Below, piece after piece: positions 42,406-54,099 of a DNA stretch of 64,000 nt (position 1 is the stretch's first letter; every line of letters starts with the position of its first letter). The translations under genes were made by a program, and so were the position numbers. Where the stretch lies: contig OZ024743.1 in the NCBI GenBank assembly GCA_964016885.1, forward strand, positions 182,546,018-182,610,017. The letters are read 5' to 3'. The notes beneath the pieces are model-generated. The model was not told the origin of the DNA, ran no database searches, and saw nothing but the letters and a program-made list of their open reading frames with translations. The stretch is from Eledone cirrhosa. Taxonomy: Eukaryota; Mollusca; Cephalopoda; Octopoda; Eledonidae.

Positions 42406-43010
42406 TTAACATCCTGCAATGGTTTAGCAGAAAATATTGAAAAATGAGTTTGTTAATTTAAATATTTATAGTATCTTTACTACTGGACAAATTGTGAAAA
42501 TTTGTAGTATTATCTCTTAAGATCTTGTAATGACTTAGCAGAAAATAACTAAAAACCAGATTTGTTTTCATCATCATCATCATCATTTTACGTCCGCTTT
42601 TCCCTGCTTGCAAGGGTGGGACGGGAACTGATTCTGGCTGGATTTCTACAGCTGGATGCCCTTCCTAACACCAACCTCATTTACAGTGAGTGCTGGGTGC
42701 TTTTTTGCTGTGGCACCCCCACAACCACTTCGCAGTGGAATGATATGAACCCCAGTCCCCATCATCTCATTTTTACAGCTGAGTAAACTGGAGCAATGTG
42801 AAATAAAGTGTCTTGCTCAAGGAAACATCACATCCCCCAGTCTGAGAATTGAACTCACAACCTTTCGATTGCAAGGCCAATGCTCTAACCACTAAGCCAT
42901 GGAGGCACATGGCTTAGTGGTTAGAGTATTTGTTAATTAAAATGTTTTTAGTATCTTTACTAATGGACAGATTGTTATGAAGATTTACAATAAAATAGAC
43001 TTCAATGTTG
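42406..43010. mobile_element. P3-type MITE region interrupted by a SINE
   Basis: TTAACATCCTGCAATGGTTT at 42406 and a second start ttaagatcttgtaatgactt at 42514 are followed by the SINE insertion. P3 interior (tttgttaattaaaatgtttttagtatctt) resumes at 42928. Confidence 0.65.
42569..42926 (-). mobile_element. tRNA-derived SINE, family A, with 5' foldback
   Basis: Complete SINE on the minus strand (tail catcatcat...ttttacgtccgc, head at 42900). Its 5' end is unusual: ctctaaccactaagccat (42883-42900) is followed by ggaggcac and then the inverse atggcttagtggttagag (42909-42926), an 18-base perfect inverted repeat absent from other copies. Confidence 0.88.
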
Positions 43011-43079
43011 TGTGCGATGCAGTCAGTGATGTTATATATATATAATTCAAGATGGTCTTGCGAATGCAGTTTCATGCAG

Positions 43080-43175
43080 CCATCATCATCATCACCGTTT
43101 AATGTCTATTTTTTCATGCTTGCATGAGTTAGATAGATTGTCCGCATTATGAGACAAGTCTGGTTAGTACGCTGT
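43080..43175 (-). repeat. Family C 3' end fragment
   Basis: catcatcatcatcaccgttt, 'catgcttgcatgagttagat'. Confidence 0.6.
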
Positions 43176-43309
43176 AATTTAAATAGCCAAAACTAAAAAC
43201 AATTTCTTTTATCTGGTAAAATATAAAATAAAAACAGTTACAGTAGCAACAATTTTTTAATATCAATATTGAAGTATGTGATGTGATGTTTTTGGACTTT
43301 AGTAGTGGT

Positions 43310-43410
43310 CATTCAACTCTCAATGGCAAGGTAATGTGCTGAGTGGTGAGGTCATTCACCTCTCAATGGCAAGGTCATTCAATTCTCAATGGCAAGGCCA
43401 TTTATGCTTC
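43310..43410. repeat. ~23-bp tandem repeat
   Basis: About four units of 'gtcattca(a/c)ctctcaatggcaag'. Confidence 0.75.
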
Positions 43411-44088
43411 ACCATTCATTCACACATCCATCAGAGTGTGCACACTTCGTTTCTCTCCAACCTTCACATATCCTCTACATTCACTACCCATGTCTTACTA
43501 CAATACAACATTAAACTTCTCACACATCATACAGCCAACTTTTCCTTCATAGGGAGAAACGTTTTGCTGCCAACAGAGATAGTAGCTCCTATTCTAGCAA
43601 CTATACTTTCAGAGCAACTTCCTCCACTACTAGGTGACCTAGGTAACAGAAGCTATCAACTACCTCTAGTGTATTTTACTTACATGTTCATACAAAAATA
43701 TTTTTAATTAAAGCAATTAGTTAGAAACAAAGAACCAAGAGTTTCAAACTACATCACACCAACTTGTGGCTGTGTTTTGCTGAAATAGCCCAATAAGTTC
43801 TACTTGAGCAAACGTGATATGAAAGTGACCAATATTTCCATAGCCTAATCAGTTCTACTTGATCAGATATGCGATATGAAAGTGACCAATATTTCAAGGT
43901 ATCACTATTGAAGTTATATTCTCATAACATTTACAACAATGACATCAACATTAAAGAAAATGTGAAGCTTACATTGAGTAACTCCATAAAACCTTAATTG
44001 CTGGTTCAATATTCTATGGTTAAAGAAATTTATTGCTACCTCAAATTCAAAAAAAAAATTAGCTGTTACATGTGCTATTATTTAACCT
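43411..44088. other. No gene recognised
   Basis: A plus frame at 43336-43707 has weak similarity to nothing I can name. 43770-43900 has a ~70-base tandem duplication (agttctacttgagcaaacg / agttctacttgatcagata). Confidence 0.45.
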
Positions 44089-44292
44089 TTAACATTCTGT
44101 ACCACATGAAATCCTATTAGCAAGACATTCTTGAAAAGTCCAAAGTAATCCTATGACTACATCAAATTAAAAATGAAAGTTTTTAGTTCACTGCAAAATT
44201 TCACAATCTGTCAACCACCAAAGATACTATAAGCATTTGAACTAACAAACCTATGTTTAGATATTTTCTGTGAAATAACTACAGAATGTTAA
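44089..44292. mobile_element. P3 MITE (TTAA flanked)
   Basis: TTAACATTCTGTACCACATG to ACTACAGAATGTTAA. Interior contains caaagatactataagcattt. Confidence 0.75.
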
Positions 44293-44443
44293 GTTAATAT
44301 CTCTTGTGGGAAGTTCAAAGAAAACCACTATTACACAGTGGCTATTATTAAATGATCTATTACACAAGGAATCAATAGAAAATTCACTTAAAGTAGATCA
44401 AATATTGATAACATCAATTAAGAATCCATTAGAATCAATATAT

Positions 44444-44764
44444 GAAGGCACATGGCTTAGTGCTTAGAGCATTGGCCTTGCAATCAAAAGGTTGTGAGTT
44501 CAATTCTCAGACGGGGTGATGTGTTGTTTCCTCGAGCAAGAAACTTTATTTCACATTGCTCCAGTTTACTCAGCTGTAGAAATGAGATGATAGGGACTGG
44601 GGTCCAGTGGTCGTGGAGGTGCCATGGCAAAAAAAAGCACCCAGCACTCACTGTAAATGAGGTTGGTGTTAGGAAGGACATCCAGCTGTAGAAATCAAGC
44701 CAGAATCAGTTCCTGTCCCACCCTTGCAAGCAGGGAAAAGTGGACGTAAAATGATGATGATGAT
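44444..44764 (+). mobile_element. tRNA-derived SINE, family A
   Basis: gaaggcacatggcttagtgc to gtggacgtaaaatgatgatg. A ~22-base deletion removes 'ctatcattccactgcaaag' in the middle. Confidence 0.9.
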
Positions 44765-45008
44765 ATGTTATATCCATAATGTAAAGTGCCCAATATTTTA
44801 TATACAAGTTGATGCTTGTTTACATATACTAGTGTAAAAAACTAAACATTTTGGTAACCTTTCAACAAATTTAGTTTATAAACAGCTTATGTTAAATGTA
44901 AAGATATATTCTAAATTATGAGACTAAACACACACAGGAATTGTAAAGGTGTTACAAACTTAGCAAGATTCTCCCAGAAAGGATAATAGAGTTAAAAGCA
45001 AGGGTTTG

Positions 45009-45013
<5 letters not shown>

Positions 45014-45041
<28 letters not shown>
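45014..45041. repeat. Poly-T tract
   Basis: About 28 thymines. Confidence 0.9.
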
Positions 45042-45263
45042 CCAATGATACCTTCACTAAATCTTTACAAATATTTATCTGAAACCAATCATTAGGCAAT
45101 TAATTTTATAAATCAGTATAGAATTATATTGCAGCTAAGAAACTATTTGCTATTGTCACATGTTTATGGGCAAAATATTTCACATCACTTCACAAACAGC
45201 TCTAATAAAACTACCTGTATAATTTGTCACATGCTGTACAAGCATTTACATTTCAAACTCTTA

Positions 45264-45446
45264 CAACATATTGGAATAGATTATGGGGTCATATATAGGT
45301 ATGCAATATATTGGAATAAGATTATGAGATCATATATAAGTATACAACATATTGGAATAAGATTGTGGGGTCATATATAGGTATGCAATATATTTGAATA
45401 CAATTATGGGATCATATATAGGTATACAATATACTGGAATAAGATT
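45264..45446. repeat. 43-bp minisatellite, ~4.3 copies
   Basis: Unit: attggaataagattatg then gg(g)tcatatataggtatgcaata. Variants keep the 43-base period. A reading frame through it merely reflects the repeat. Confidence 0.88.
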
Positions 45447-45468
45447 CATCATAAAAACACTACATATA

Positions 45469-45622
45469 GGTTTGTTAATTCAAATGTTTATAATATCTTT
45501 ATTAGATCATTGTAAAATTTACAGTAAATTAGAAACTTACATCTTTCAATGTAATTCAGTCAGTGTTTTGTACTTTTCAAGAATGTCTTGTTAATGTGAT
45601 CTCATGTGGTACAGGATGTTAA
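45469..45622. mobile_element. P3 MITE, truncated left end
   Basis: Begins inside the element (tttgttaattcaaatgttta) and ends GTGGTACAGGATGTTAA. Inverse orientation to 44089-44292. Confidence 0.65.
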
Positions 45623-45889
45623 GAGTTGAAGAGTTAAAAATAGTACAGCATTCAATCACCAGAACAATTTGCTTATGATATTAATATATAAGTGGCTGAG
45701 CATTATATAATACTTTTGCTAATTACTGCAGTTAGAATTATATAATCATACCTAGCTATATCAACATTAACTATAGGTAGGCTTCATTCATCTTGTGTTG
45801 ATCATGAACAGGAGCAGCAATGAGAAGACAAATTTTCAGTCAACTTTTTATTATTTTTTTTTTTTTATTAATCAGTTGACTGTCAGTTG

Positions 45890-46175
45890 GCTCTTTTGGT
45901 ACCATGATAAAAAGTACCCAGTCCACACTGTAAAGTGGTCATGATGTCATAATAAAAAGTACCCTGTCCATGTTGTAAAGTGTGCATGTAAGTGTCTCGA
46001 TAAAAAGCACCCAGCCCACACGGTAAATGTTGTTGGTATTAGGAAGGGCACCCAGCTGTAGAAAACAAGCCAGAGACAGTTCTGAGTAAGACACAGCCAT
46101 CTGATCTGACTCGTCTCACAACAGGACTTGTCTAACCCCGTGCTAGCCCGGAAAAATGGATGTCAAACAGTTCTG
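45890..46175 (+). repeat. Family C repeat with three internal units
   Basis: 'accatgataaaaagtaccca', 'cataataaaaagtaccctg', 'tcgataaaaagcacccagcc', then ggaagggcacccagctgtag and 'gtgctagcccggaaaaatgg'. Confidence 0.75.
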
Positions 46176-46720
46176 ATGTGTGTAATGTGGTGTAAAAATT
46201 CTTGAGCTAGTGTTAGAGAGTAATTGAGTGAAAATGTAAACTGAAGACATGAGACAATTTAGAGTTTAAGGTGTTAGAAATAGATGAATTGATTCACATC
46301 TTTGCCTTACAACACATTTGAAATAAAACGGTGATATTTAACATCACTTCACAAATATATGCTGGCATACCACATAGTGTGACACCTACTCTAGTGGCAA
46401 ACTGGTATGTTCAGCTACCAATCCAGGCTTTGCTGCCTACCAAACCAAAAAGGAAAAACTATCCAAGTATCAGCCACTCTTTGATAGGTTTGTGGTAGAG
46501 CTTGAAGCAATGGGAGACTTCTGGTGTTCTTGGCCCCAAGACCACCATCCCCACTCATTGCTATCAAAGTGAACTGGCTGCCAACAGGTGCAAGCCCTGC
46601 AAGATGGAGTGACTGTTCCAGCATGTCTCCCTTGTCATCCTACGGGGCAATGTATTCTCTATCCTGTAAGTTAGTTGGAAGTGGAGGATATTAGTTTGGA
46701 TGTCACTTTCTCTCTATTTC
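46176..46720. other. Unrecognised sequence
   Basis: 46375-46680 is GC-richer and has short open frames on both strands (minus: SLHLAGLAPVGSQFTLIAMS) that I cannot place. It may be a fragment of an element with no other copy here. Confidence 0.3.
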
Positions 46721-46939
46721 TATATAGATAGATAGATAGATTCTTTTTAACATTCACAGCAAAATATTTCGCATCACTTCACAAACAGCTCTAATAAAAT
46801 TACCTGTTTAATTTGTCATATGCTGTACTAGCATTTACATTTCAAACTCTTACATAGAAGAAAAGTCTGTTCAGTACCACCACCACCACATCTATAATTT
46901 CAACTAAATATTCCATTCCTGCTAAACTACTTCAGCAAA

Positions 46940-47195
46940 TCTTTCATCATCATCCTCATCACCGTTTAACATCTATTTTCCATGCTTGCATGGGTTAGAC
47001 AGGTTGTCACATTCTGAGGCTAAACTAGTTGTGTGACCATGTCTTGCTCTTAGATTCAAATTTTGGCTTGGTTCCTATGACTGGGTGTTAAGCATTCCTA
47101 ATACTAAACCACTTTACAGTGTCCTGTGAGTATTTTATGGTGGCAGCACCAGTCCACCTTACAGGGTGGTCTGGCTGCTTTAGTGGCATTGTGTT
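46940..47195 (-). repeat. Family C repeat
   Basis: Minus orientation, 'gtaaggtggactggtgctgc', 'cccatgcaagcatggaaaat'. Confidence 0.7.
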
Positions 47196-47566
47196 TTTAA
47201 ATATAAGAGTACTTTCACAACATTCTTCATTAATCAACCATAATCCAAGAAACTTATGTGATAACTTAAAAGTAAAAACACAGGGGTCATAAAACCCTTG
47301 TCAACATCAGTGATCTCAGTAATAATTAACTGTCACATCAAATAATCAGAATATCTTGTCATTTTACACTAGAATAGTATGCTGTCAAATGTTTACTAAA
47401 ACCACTGAAAATATTTTTATGAGAAGCTATCCCAACATATTAAACCATAATTTTTATTTAATTCCATGTTACATGAAATACAAACCTAAATAAAAGCTGA
47501 CAACTAGTTCATCACAAAGTATACCGACATCTGTTCTAGATGCAACAGATGTTATCGAAATAGGTT

Positions 47567-47770
47567 TAATAATGTTATATACACACGGCTCCCTGAGCTC
47601 AACTTTGCATTTCATTCATTTGAGGTCTATAAAAAAATACCAGTCAAGTACTGGAGTAGATTCTTCTATATCTCTTTATAACTTCCATTCTCTTTCTCTC
47701 TCTCTATCCTTCTCAGAAAGAAATCTGTATTCAGACCAAGAGAGAGAGGGGGGGGGGGGCAGCCAACATA
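47567..47770 (+). mobile_element. Ceph-SINE-type fragment, variant B2
   Basis: 'cctgagctcaactttgca', 'gaggtctataaaaaaatacc', 'agtcaagtactggagtagat', 'ctctatccttctcagaaaga', 'gtattcagaccaagagagag', ending in poly-G. Confidence 0.65.
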
Positions 47771-48357
47771 ACTAACACTTCACTGATACTTGGAGGGAGG
47801 AGGAGGTAGTCAACATAATCAACTCCAACACTTCACTGATACTAGGAGAGATGGGTAGTCAACACTTCACTGATATTTATTTTATGAGCTTCTTTTTCTG
47901 TTAAACCAAAAGTTCTCAACAGGGGGCATATGCACCCCCAGGGGTGTTTCGGAACTCCAGGGGGTCGTTTGGGAGCAAGGTCGCGTGAGGGGCGCTGGAA
48001 GACTCTTTATTTTGGTAAGTTTTGTAAGCCATATTTGTAGGTCTTTGAGACAGCCAGTGTGAATACATTTGAATGAGCTTGCAGACAGCATAACTATAGT
48101 CTGACCGCAGCTGTGAGCAGGTGTGCAGGCATGTCTAAACATTAACCGGTAATTGAGATCCTAAAAATGAAAAAACCCATTCATCTGGGTCAAGGACACT
48201 TTGAGCGCAGCCAGTTAGATTCTTATCTTTCCTTCACCGATAAAAATGTATTTCATGTCTGAAATTATTGACTCAACCGTAACGAGTTAACACTATGTAG
48301 ATCTATTTTATTCCCTATTGTATAAATAATATTACAAATAAAAAAAAGAAAGAAAAC

Positions 48358-49003
48358 ACAGAAGCGGGTAGCACACACATCTAGGACCACATACAACACA
48401 TAAGCAGGTAATACACGCATCTAAGACCACATAAGCAAGTAATACATACATCTAGGACCACATGCAACACACAGGCAGGAAATACATACATCTAGGACCA
48501 CATACAACAGATAAGCAGGTAATACAAACATCTACGACCACATACTACAAGACAATCAGGTAATACAAACATCTAGGACCACATACAAAACAATCAGGTA
48601 ATACATACATCTAGGACAACATACAACACATAAGGAGGTAATACACACATCTAGGACCACATACCACATACAACACACAAGCAAGTAATATATACAGCTG
48701 GGATGACATGCAATACATAAGCAGGTAATACATACATCTAGGACTACATACAACACACAGGCAGGTAATACATACATCTAGGACCACATACAACACATAA
48801 GGAGGTAATACACACATCTAGGACCACATACAACACACAAGCAGGTAATACATACAGCTGGGACCACATGCAATACATAAGCAGGTAATACATACATCTA
48901 GGACCACATACAACACACAAGCAGATAATACATACAGCCAAGACCACATGCAATACATAAGCAGGTAATACATACATCTAGGACCACATACAACACACAT
49001 TGT
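48358..49003. repeat. ~41-bp minisatellite inside the hAT element, ~15 copies
   Basis: Unit like 'taagcaggtaatacatacat' + 'ctaggaccacatacaacaca'. Two alternating unit types (ctaggaccac / cagctgggaccac) occur in the right half, suggesting higher-order duplication. Confidence 0.92.
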
Positions 49004-49004
49004 A

Positions 49005-50020
49005 TCATGTGCTACGGACAACGCAAGAGCAATGGTCGGCCAACATAAGGGCTTCGTCACTCTTCTGAAGAGAGAAAATCTATCTGTATTTGCTGTTCAT
49101 TGTGTCATTCATCGACAACACTTGGCTGTGAAGAAACTCAGCAAGCCTCTGAGCAAGTCCTTGCAGGTGGCCATTGATGTCATCAATTTTATCAAACGGC
49201 ATTCCCTCAATGAACGAATTTTCCGGCAACTGTGCTAAGATAATGACGAATAATTCGTCAAGCTGCTCCTTCATACTGAGGTGAAGTGGCTTTCAAAGGG
49301 CAAGTGCTTTACTCACTTCTTTGAACTGTTCGATTCTTATCATTGAGTTTCTGCGAGGACGCAACACAGAACTGTACAAGAAAACCCTCAATGTGAGGCA
49401 AGACTGCGCCTACCTCACCAACATCTTCGACAAATGGTATAGCGTCATTTTGGCTTTGCAGGGGAAGAAGATCACCTTGCTTAAAGCAAGGAATGCTGTG
49501 AAAACATTCCTGGCCAAATTGAATGTCATCGAAAGGAATCTTTGTTGACGGGAATTCTATAATTTTCCTCGTGTCGCCAATATTCAAATCATTGTAAGTA
49601 ATGACCAACTCCAAATTTATACCACTCGCCTCCGTGCGCTACAAGACAACATGAGAGAATGGTTTGTCGACCTTTTGCCGATGGACATCCCAATATGGAT
49701 AGCAGATCCTTCATAGCTAACGTCGACGATTTGGACTTTAAATTTCGGGAAAAATTCATTGAACTCAAGCAGATGACATGATCAAAATTAGATTTCCCAA
49801 AATAGGTGAACCCCTTTTTGGGATGCATGTGGAAATTCAGCGCTGATTTCCACACCTACATGCAGAGGCTAAGAGATTTGCTCTGCCTTTTCCAAGCTCA
49901 TACTTAGTCGAGAGGAGGTTTGGTGTTGTTTCCAGACTGCACAGTAAGGCTCGCAACCGCTACAATGTAATTATACGTGGAGATCTCTGGCTACATCTTC
50001 GGAAAATTCAGCCTCACGTC
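49005..50020 (+). pseudogene. hAT transposase (ZBED5/SCAND3-like), C-terminal part
   Basis: Plus strand: CATDNARAMVGQHKGFVTLL, then ENLSVFAVHCVIHRQHLAVK, KSLQVAIDVINFIKRHSLNE and, past a stop, LLLHTEVKWLSKGKCFTHFF. These are hallmarks of the hAT clade that includes ZBED5-like proteins ('THC.IHR..LA.K', 'HTEVRWLS+G'). Later pieces shift frame (YNFPRVANIQI..., VDDLDFKFREKFIELKQM). At least three stops or frameshifts. The 5' part including a BED finger is missing or replaced by the minisatellite. Confidence 0.85.
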
Positions 50021-50620
50021 AAAGAACAATTTTTTTACTTGTAATTGCAGTCTGACTGGACTGGAAATCATCTACTACAATTCACTTATTTGTTGTATAT
50101 ATATTTTACCAGTTACTAATAAATATACCCTCCCGTGTGGTCATGAAAACCCTCTTCTGTGGTCTCTAAGCTCACAACGCAGAGGGGACATCAAGTTAGA
50201 TATCAACATTTATTCTGTCCGTTTCATTAAAGGGAAAATTGGAAATCTTTGAAATGACATAATTGCCACTTTCTTCCAGATAAGAGCACTCTTGGGATAG
50301 ACAGAGTTGCTCTTGTATAAATGTTCAAAATAGCTGGTACTGCCTGGTGGGAATATAACAAATTCAACTGGTCCTTATTCATAAAAAAGAACATTTATGT
50401 TCCTTTTTTTGAAATTTATATATTTCCTTTCAAGGAATGTATTTATACTCTTAGCTGCCTGCAATGGTATCTTTGGAATATTGTTAATCAATTTTTTAGT
50501 AATCTACTGATATCAAAATCAGTAGTATATTGAAAAATGGAAAAATCGGGTAGGGGGACGTTTCGAGGGACAAAAGGGTTGGCCTAAATGGGTTGAGAAC
50601 CTGTGTTAGAGCATACCAAG
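50021..50620. other. hAT 3' region, no gene
   Basis: AT-rich sequence between the transposase remnant and the right terminal repeat. Confidence 0.55.
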
Positions 50621-50624
50621 TATG

Positions 50625-50830
50625 TGATTGGTGAAGGCTGGTGGCTTAGTGGTTAGAGAATTGAATTTGTAATCATGAGGTAGTGAGTTTGATCCCTGGA
50701 CCAAACAAGACTATTTCACATTGCTCTTTCTGCCAGAATTTGAGACCTGTAGATAGTATCAGAAATGGAAAGACCAATGGAAACATTGTTTCCTTGGTCT
50801 GAGTTGATAAGTTCCACCCCACTCAATAAG
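50625..50830 (+). mobile_element. tRNA-derived SINE, third variant
   Basis: ggctggtggcttagtggtta head, gtgagtttgatccctggacc (B box), ttcacattgctctttctgcc, then ggaaacattgtttccttggt. Inserted 12 bases right of the hAT element. Confidence 0.7.
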
Positions 50831-51034
50831 TGAATGTGATATATGACCTTGTACATAGCCAAATTAAGAGAATTACCAACTCTCCAGTCAAATCTTTACC
50901 ATCTCACCTACATATATAAGTTAACCCTTTTGGTAGCAAATGATCTGACACTGCCATCTGCTTTTACAATATAAATGTTTCAAAGTGTTTATATTTACCT
51001 AAAAACTTTCCGTCATAATCTTATATTAACATTA

Positions 51035-51073
51035 CTAGCAGAAAAACCACCCTTCGGGTGGTTTTCTACTAGC
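51035..51073. other. Hairpin with TTCG loop
   Basis: actagcagaaaaaccaccc, TTCG, gggtggttttctactagc forms a ~17-base-pair stem with one extra A. Short strong stem followed by CTAG is reminiscent of Helitron 3' ends. See the findings. Confidence 0.75.
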
Positions 51074-51479
51074 ATGTGCGGTGTGTATGTTGATATTATA
51101 CGCAGGTATATATACATGTAGATATGATACATCAAATAAAATCGTAATTGACAATATATAATACATAGAAATTGAACGAAAACTGCGTTACACTGTCTTA
51201 TTTAATCAGTAACGTAATCCATGATACATTAAAAAAAGACGATATTATATATAAACTGCATTAGGAGAAAATTAGTGACAGAAAATTAGTATGTTTATTT
51301 AAGCGATGGCCAACCGAAAGCGTTGATATTTCAGAAATTTTAAAGAAGTCCCGTCCCGCACTCCTTACTTTATTATAGTTTAGATGAGTTTAAAAAAAAA
51401 GAGTTAATAAATAAATAAAACGTTATACTTGTTTTACCCTCCCATTTCCAATTAAACCGAATGCTATCATGACTTTGTA

Positions 51480-52000
51480 TGTTTGTGTAAATGTATATGT
51501 GTGAATGTATGTATGAAAGTATGTGTGAAAGTATGTGTGAATGTATGTATATTTGTGTGAAAGTATACCCTCCTATCTCCAATTAAACCGAACGCTATCA
51601 TGACTGTTTTTGTAAATGTATGTGTGTGAATGTATGTATATTTGTGTGAATGTATGTATATTTGTGTGAAAGTATGTATGTTTGTGTGAAAGTATGTTTG
51701 TGTGAAAGTATGTATGTTTGTGTGAAAGTATATGTGAAAGTATGTATGTTTGTGTGAAAGTATGTATGTTTGTGTGAAAGTATGTATGTTTGTGTGAAAG
51801 TATGTATGTTTGTGTGAAAGTATGTATGTTTGTGTGAAAGTATGTATGTTTGTGTGAAAGTATGTATGTTTGTGTGAAAGTATGTATGTTTGTGTGAAAG
51901 TATGTATGTTTGTGTGAAAGTATGTATGTTTGTGTGAAAGTATGTATGTTTGTGTGAAAGTATGTGTATTTGTGTGAAAGTATGTGTATTTGTGTGAATT
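51480..52000. repeat. 20-bp minisatellite, about 20 copies
   Basis: Unit tatgtatgtttgtgtgaaag is almost perfect from about 51660 to 51960, with degenerate flanks. A duplicated block 'ccaattaaaccgaa(t/c)gctatcatgact' sits at 51449 and 51580. Confidence 0.95.
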
Positions 52001-52815
52001 ATGTCTGTAAGAGTGTATTTTTATAAGTTTGTGTTTGCACGATTATAGTTATATACTCATACATATAGATGTATGTATGTACACAATCATACGCATTAGG
52101 TGTAGAAAATCATAATCTCTCTATCTCTCATCACACACTCTCTTTCTATATATATGGTAGTTGAAATGGGGGTGGTGGCGACGAGATACCGGAAGTGCAA
52201 CTTTGAAAATAAGTCAATTTGAAATTATTTTTACGAAATTATTTTTACGAAATTTAGTAAATAAATTATGTAATATTCATTCATTATTTATTCAAAGTAA
52301 TCCAACTTATTTTACAAACGGGATAAAAAAAAATAAAACAGACGCAATCCCGCAGACCTTCCGTTATAGTTTAGACTTCCTTTATTATAGTTTAGATGTT
52401 ATTCCAAACACCAACTTAATGAGAAATATTAATACATATTTCAAAATCCTTTGATTATTTTCAAAATTATTTGACGATCATAGGCAGTGACTTTATTAGA
52501 AATTTGGTAATGAAAAGGTTAAGTAGCTTGACATGTAATATTTCATTTGGCATGATAAAAGCTAAGTCTCTTGTTAGAGAGAAAGAAAAAAAAAACGGGT
52601 AGTTAATTATATCAACATGAATATATGGTGATATAAAACAAAAAGTACAGCATTTCATAGTTCCAGTTTGAGGCCATATCACTAATACATATGCCCTTGA
52701 GAAAGAAACGTGTCACATCTCATTTCCTCTGTCTTAAATCAAAACCAAACTAATATCTTTGACTCAATGGAGTTGATTGAATGAAATCAAAGTTTCAATG
52801 TAGTCTGAAAGAAGA
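52001..52815. other. No gene recognised
   Basis: AT-rich. 52333-52400 has a duplicated 'ttatagtttaga' motif that also occurs at 51373. Reading frames are unremarkable. Confidence 0.5.
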
Positions 52816-53040
52816 TTAACCCTTTAGCATTCTCATTACTCTATATATACTATTATATTTTCATGGTAAAGGCTTTATCTCGCATAATTATCTCACATAA
52901 TATTGAATCTACAAAATCTTGATATTTATTTTGAGAACAATACCGTAACATCAGTTTCAGTGACCAGTTACAGCCAGTTTCAACAGAAAAAGGTAGAGAA
53001 TTCTGGCCAGTTTTGGTCGCTTCGAACATTAAAAGATTAA
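52816..53040. mobile_element. P1 MITE (TTAA flanked)
   Basis: TTAA at 52816-52819 and 53037-53040. CCCTTTAGCATTCTCATTAC start and TTCGAACATTAAAAGA end. Interior has cttgatatttattttgagaa and ccagttacagccagtttcaa. Confidence 0.85.
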
Positions 53041-53640
53041 AGAAACAATATTCTAAAGATACAATATTGTCATATAAACTGAAATCTATATATAGTAAGA
53101 AAGTTGTTTATGTTTCATATATATATATTTACATGAATGGTTGACCTCAATAATTGAAATTTGGACAAAAAGTTTGTTTATTTCATATTTATTGAGATGT
53201 ATTGCCATTTAATAAAGAAAAATATTAAAATTAGTACAATATACTATTTTCTTTAGATCAAAGTGTACTCTAAAAGTAAAATTGGCTATTGTGTATTTTT
53301 CCAACCTTCTTTCTTTGATTCCAAAACACATTGTAAACAATGGAAAACTTTCATCAGTTTCACATTCACTTTTTTCATGCTTGCATGGGTTAGATAAGAG
53401 TTTTTGAAGCAGGCTTTCTACAGCTGGATGGTGTCATATTATTAACTACTGTGTATATATCTGACAATAATGAAATAGATACATTGCAGGATATATTATA
53501 TATGAGGAATATGAAGCAATGTCAATATTGGCTTTTTATAAATACTGACAATATGATGTTTGCAGTGATTGACAAACAAAAACACATACACACAGATTTA
53601 TATATAAAGTTGCGATGGATGCCCAATGTTCATGTGCATA
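53041..53640. other. No gene recognised
   Basis: AT-rich; 53370-53435 is a family C 3' scrap (catgcttgcatgggttagat, ctacagctggatgg). Confidence 0.5.
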
Positions 53641-53644
53641 TATA

Positions 53645-53950
53645 ATGAAGCATAGATAACCTGAAAGAAAAACTAGGTATAAAAGGAATCAGATGTAGTG
53701 TGTAAGAGAGATGATAGGTTTGGACATGTGATGCATATGGCTGATCATCATTGGGTGAAGAAGTGTCTAGAAATCCCAATGGAGGAATGCTGCAATAGAG
53801 GAAGATGTGGGCAGAGGTTGTGAGGGCTGATCAGAAACTGCTGGACCTCACAGATGACACAGAAATGCAATGAATCGAGAGAGGCTATGATGGAAAAAAA
53901 AAATACCCAGCATATGCAAGCATGGGAAAACAAACATAAAATGATGATAA
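53645..53950 (+). pseudogene. RTE-like LINE 3' end, decayed
   Basis: Shifted frames read LKEKLGIKGIRCSV, 'RFGHVMHMADHHWVKKCLEI' and then a tail ending gcaagcatgggaaaacaaac and ataaaatgatgataatg. It corresponds to the C-terminus of the ORF at 1537-4542 (RGIECSV, GHVMRMEDDRWVKKCQEM). Numerous indels. Confidence 0.75.
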
Positions 53951-54099
53951 TGAGCTTCTTCAGTTTGCATCTACCAAATTCACAAACACAGTATTGGTTA
54001 GTTTGGGACTATTGGCTATGGTAAAAGACACTTGCCCAAAATGCCAAGCAATGAAACTGAACAGAGAATGTCTTAGTCGCACAGCCATGTCTGTGACTT

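Larger units (their letters stand above)
47900..50612 (+). mobile_element. hAT-type DNA transposon, degenerate
   Basis: Terminal inverted repeats around aaaagttctcaac (47908) and gttgagaacctgt (50592-50604). Imperfect 8-base flanks gttaaacc (47900-47907) and gttagagc (50605-50612) fit hAT target duplications with two changes. The interior has a hAT transposase remnant and a minisatellite. Confidence 0.75.

Noticed and set aside
43336..43707. 123-codon plus-strand frame as a gene
   Set aside because: It starts in a short tandem repeat, has no recognisable domain and no splice context.
48556..49060. Repeated Cys-rich peptides (CMYYLLVCCM) on the minus strand
   Set aside because: They only reflect the 41-bp minisatellite in three frames.
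51660..51960. CRISPR-like regular array
   Set aside because: The 20-base units follow each other without spacers, in a eukaryotic context; it is a minisatellite.
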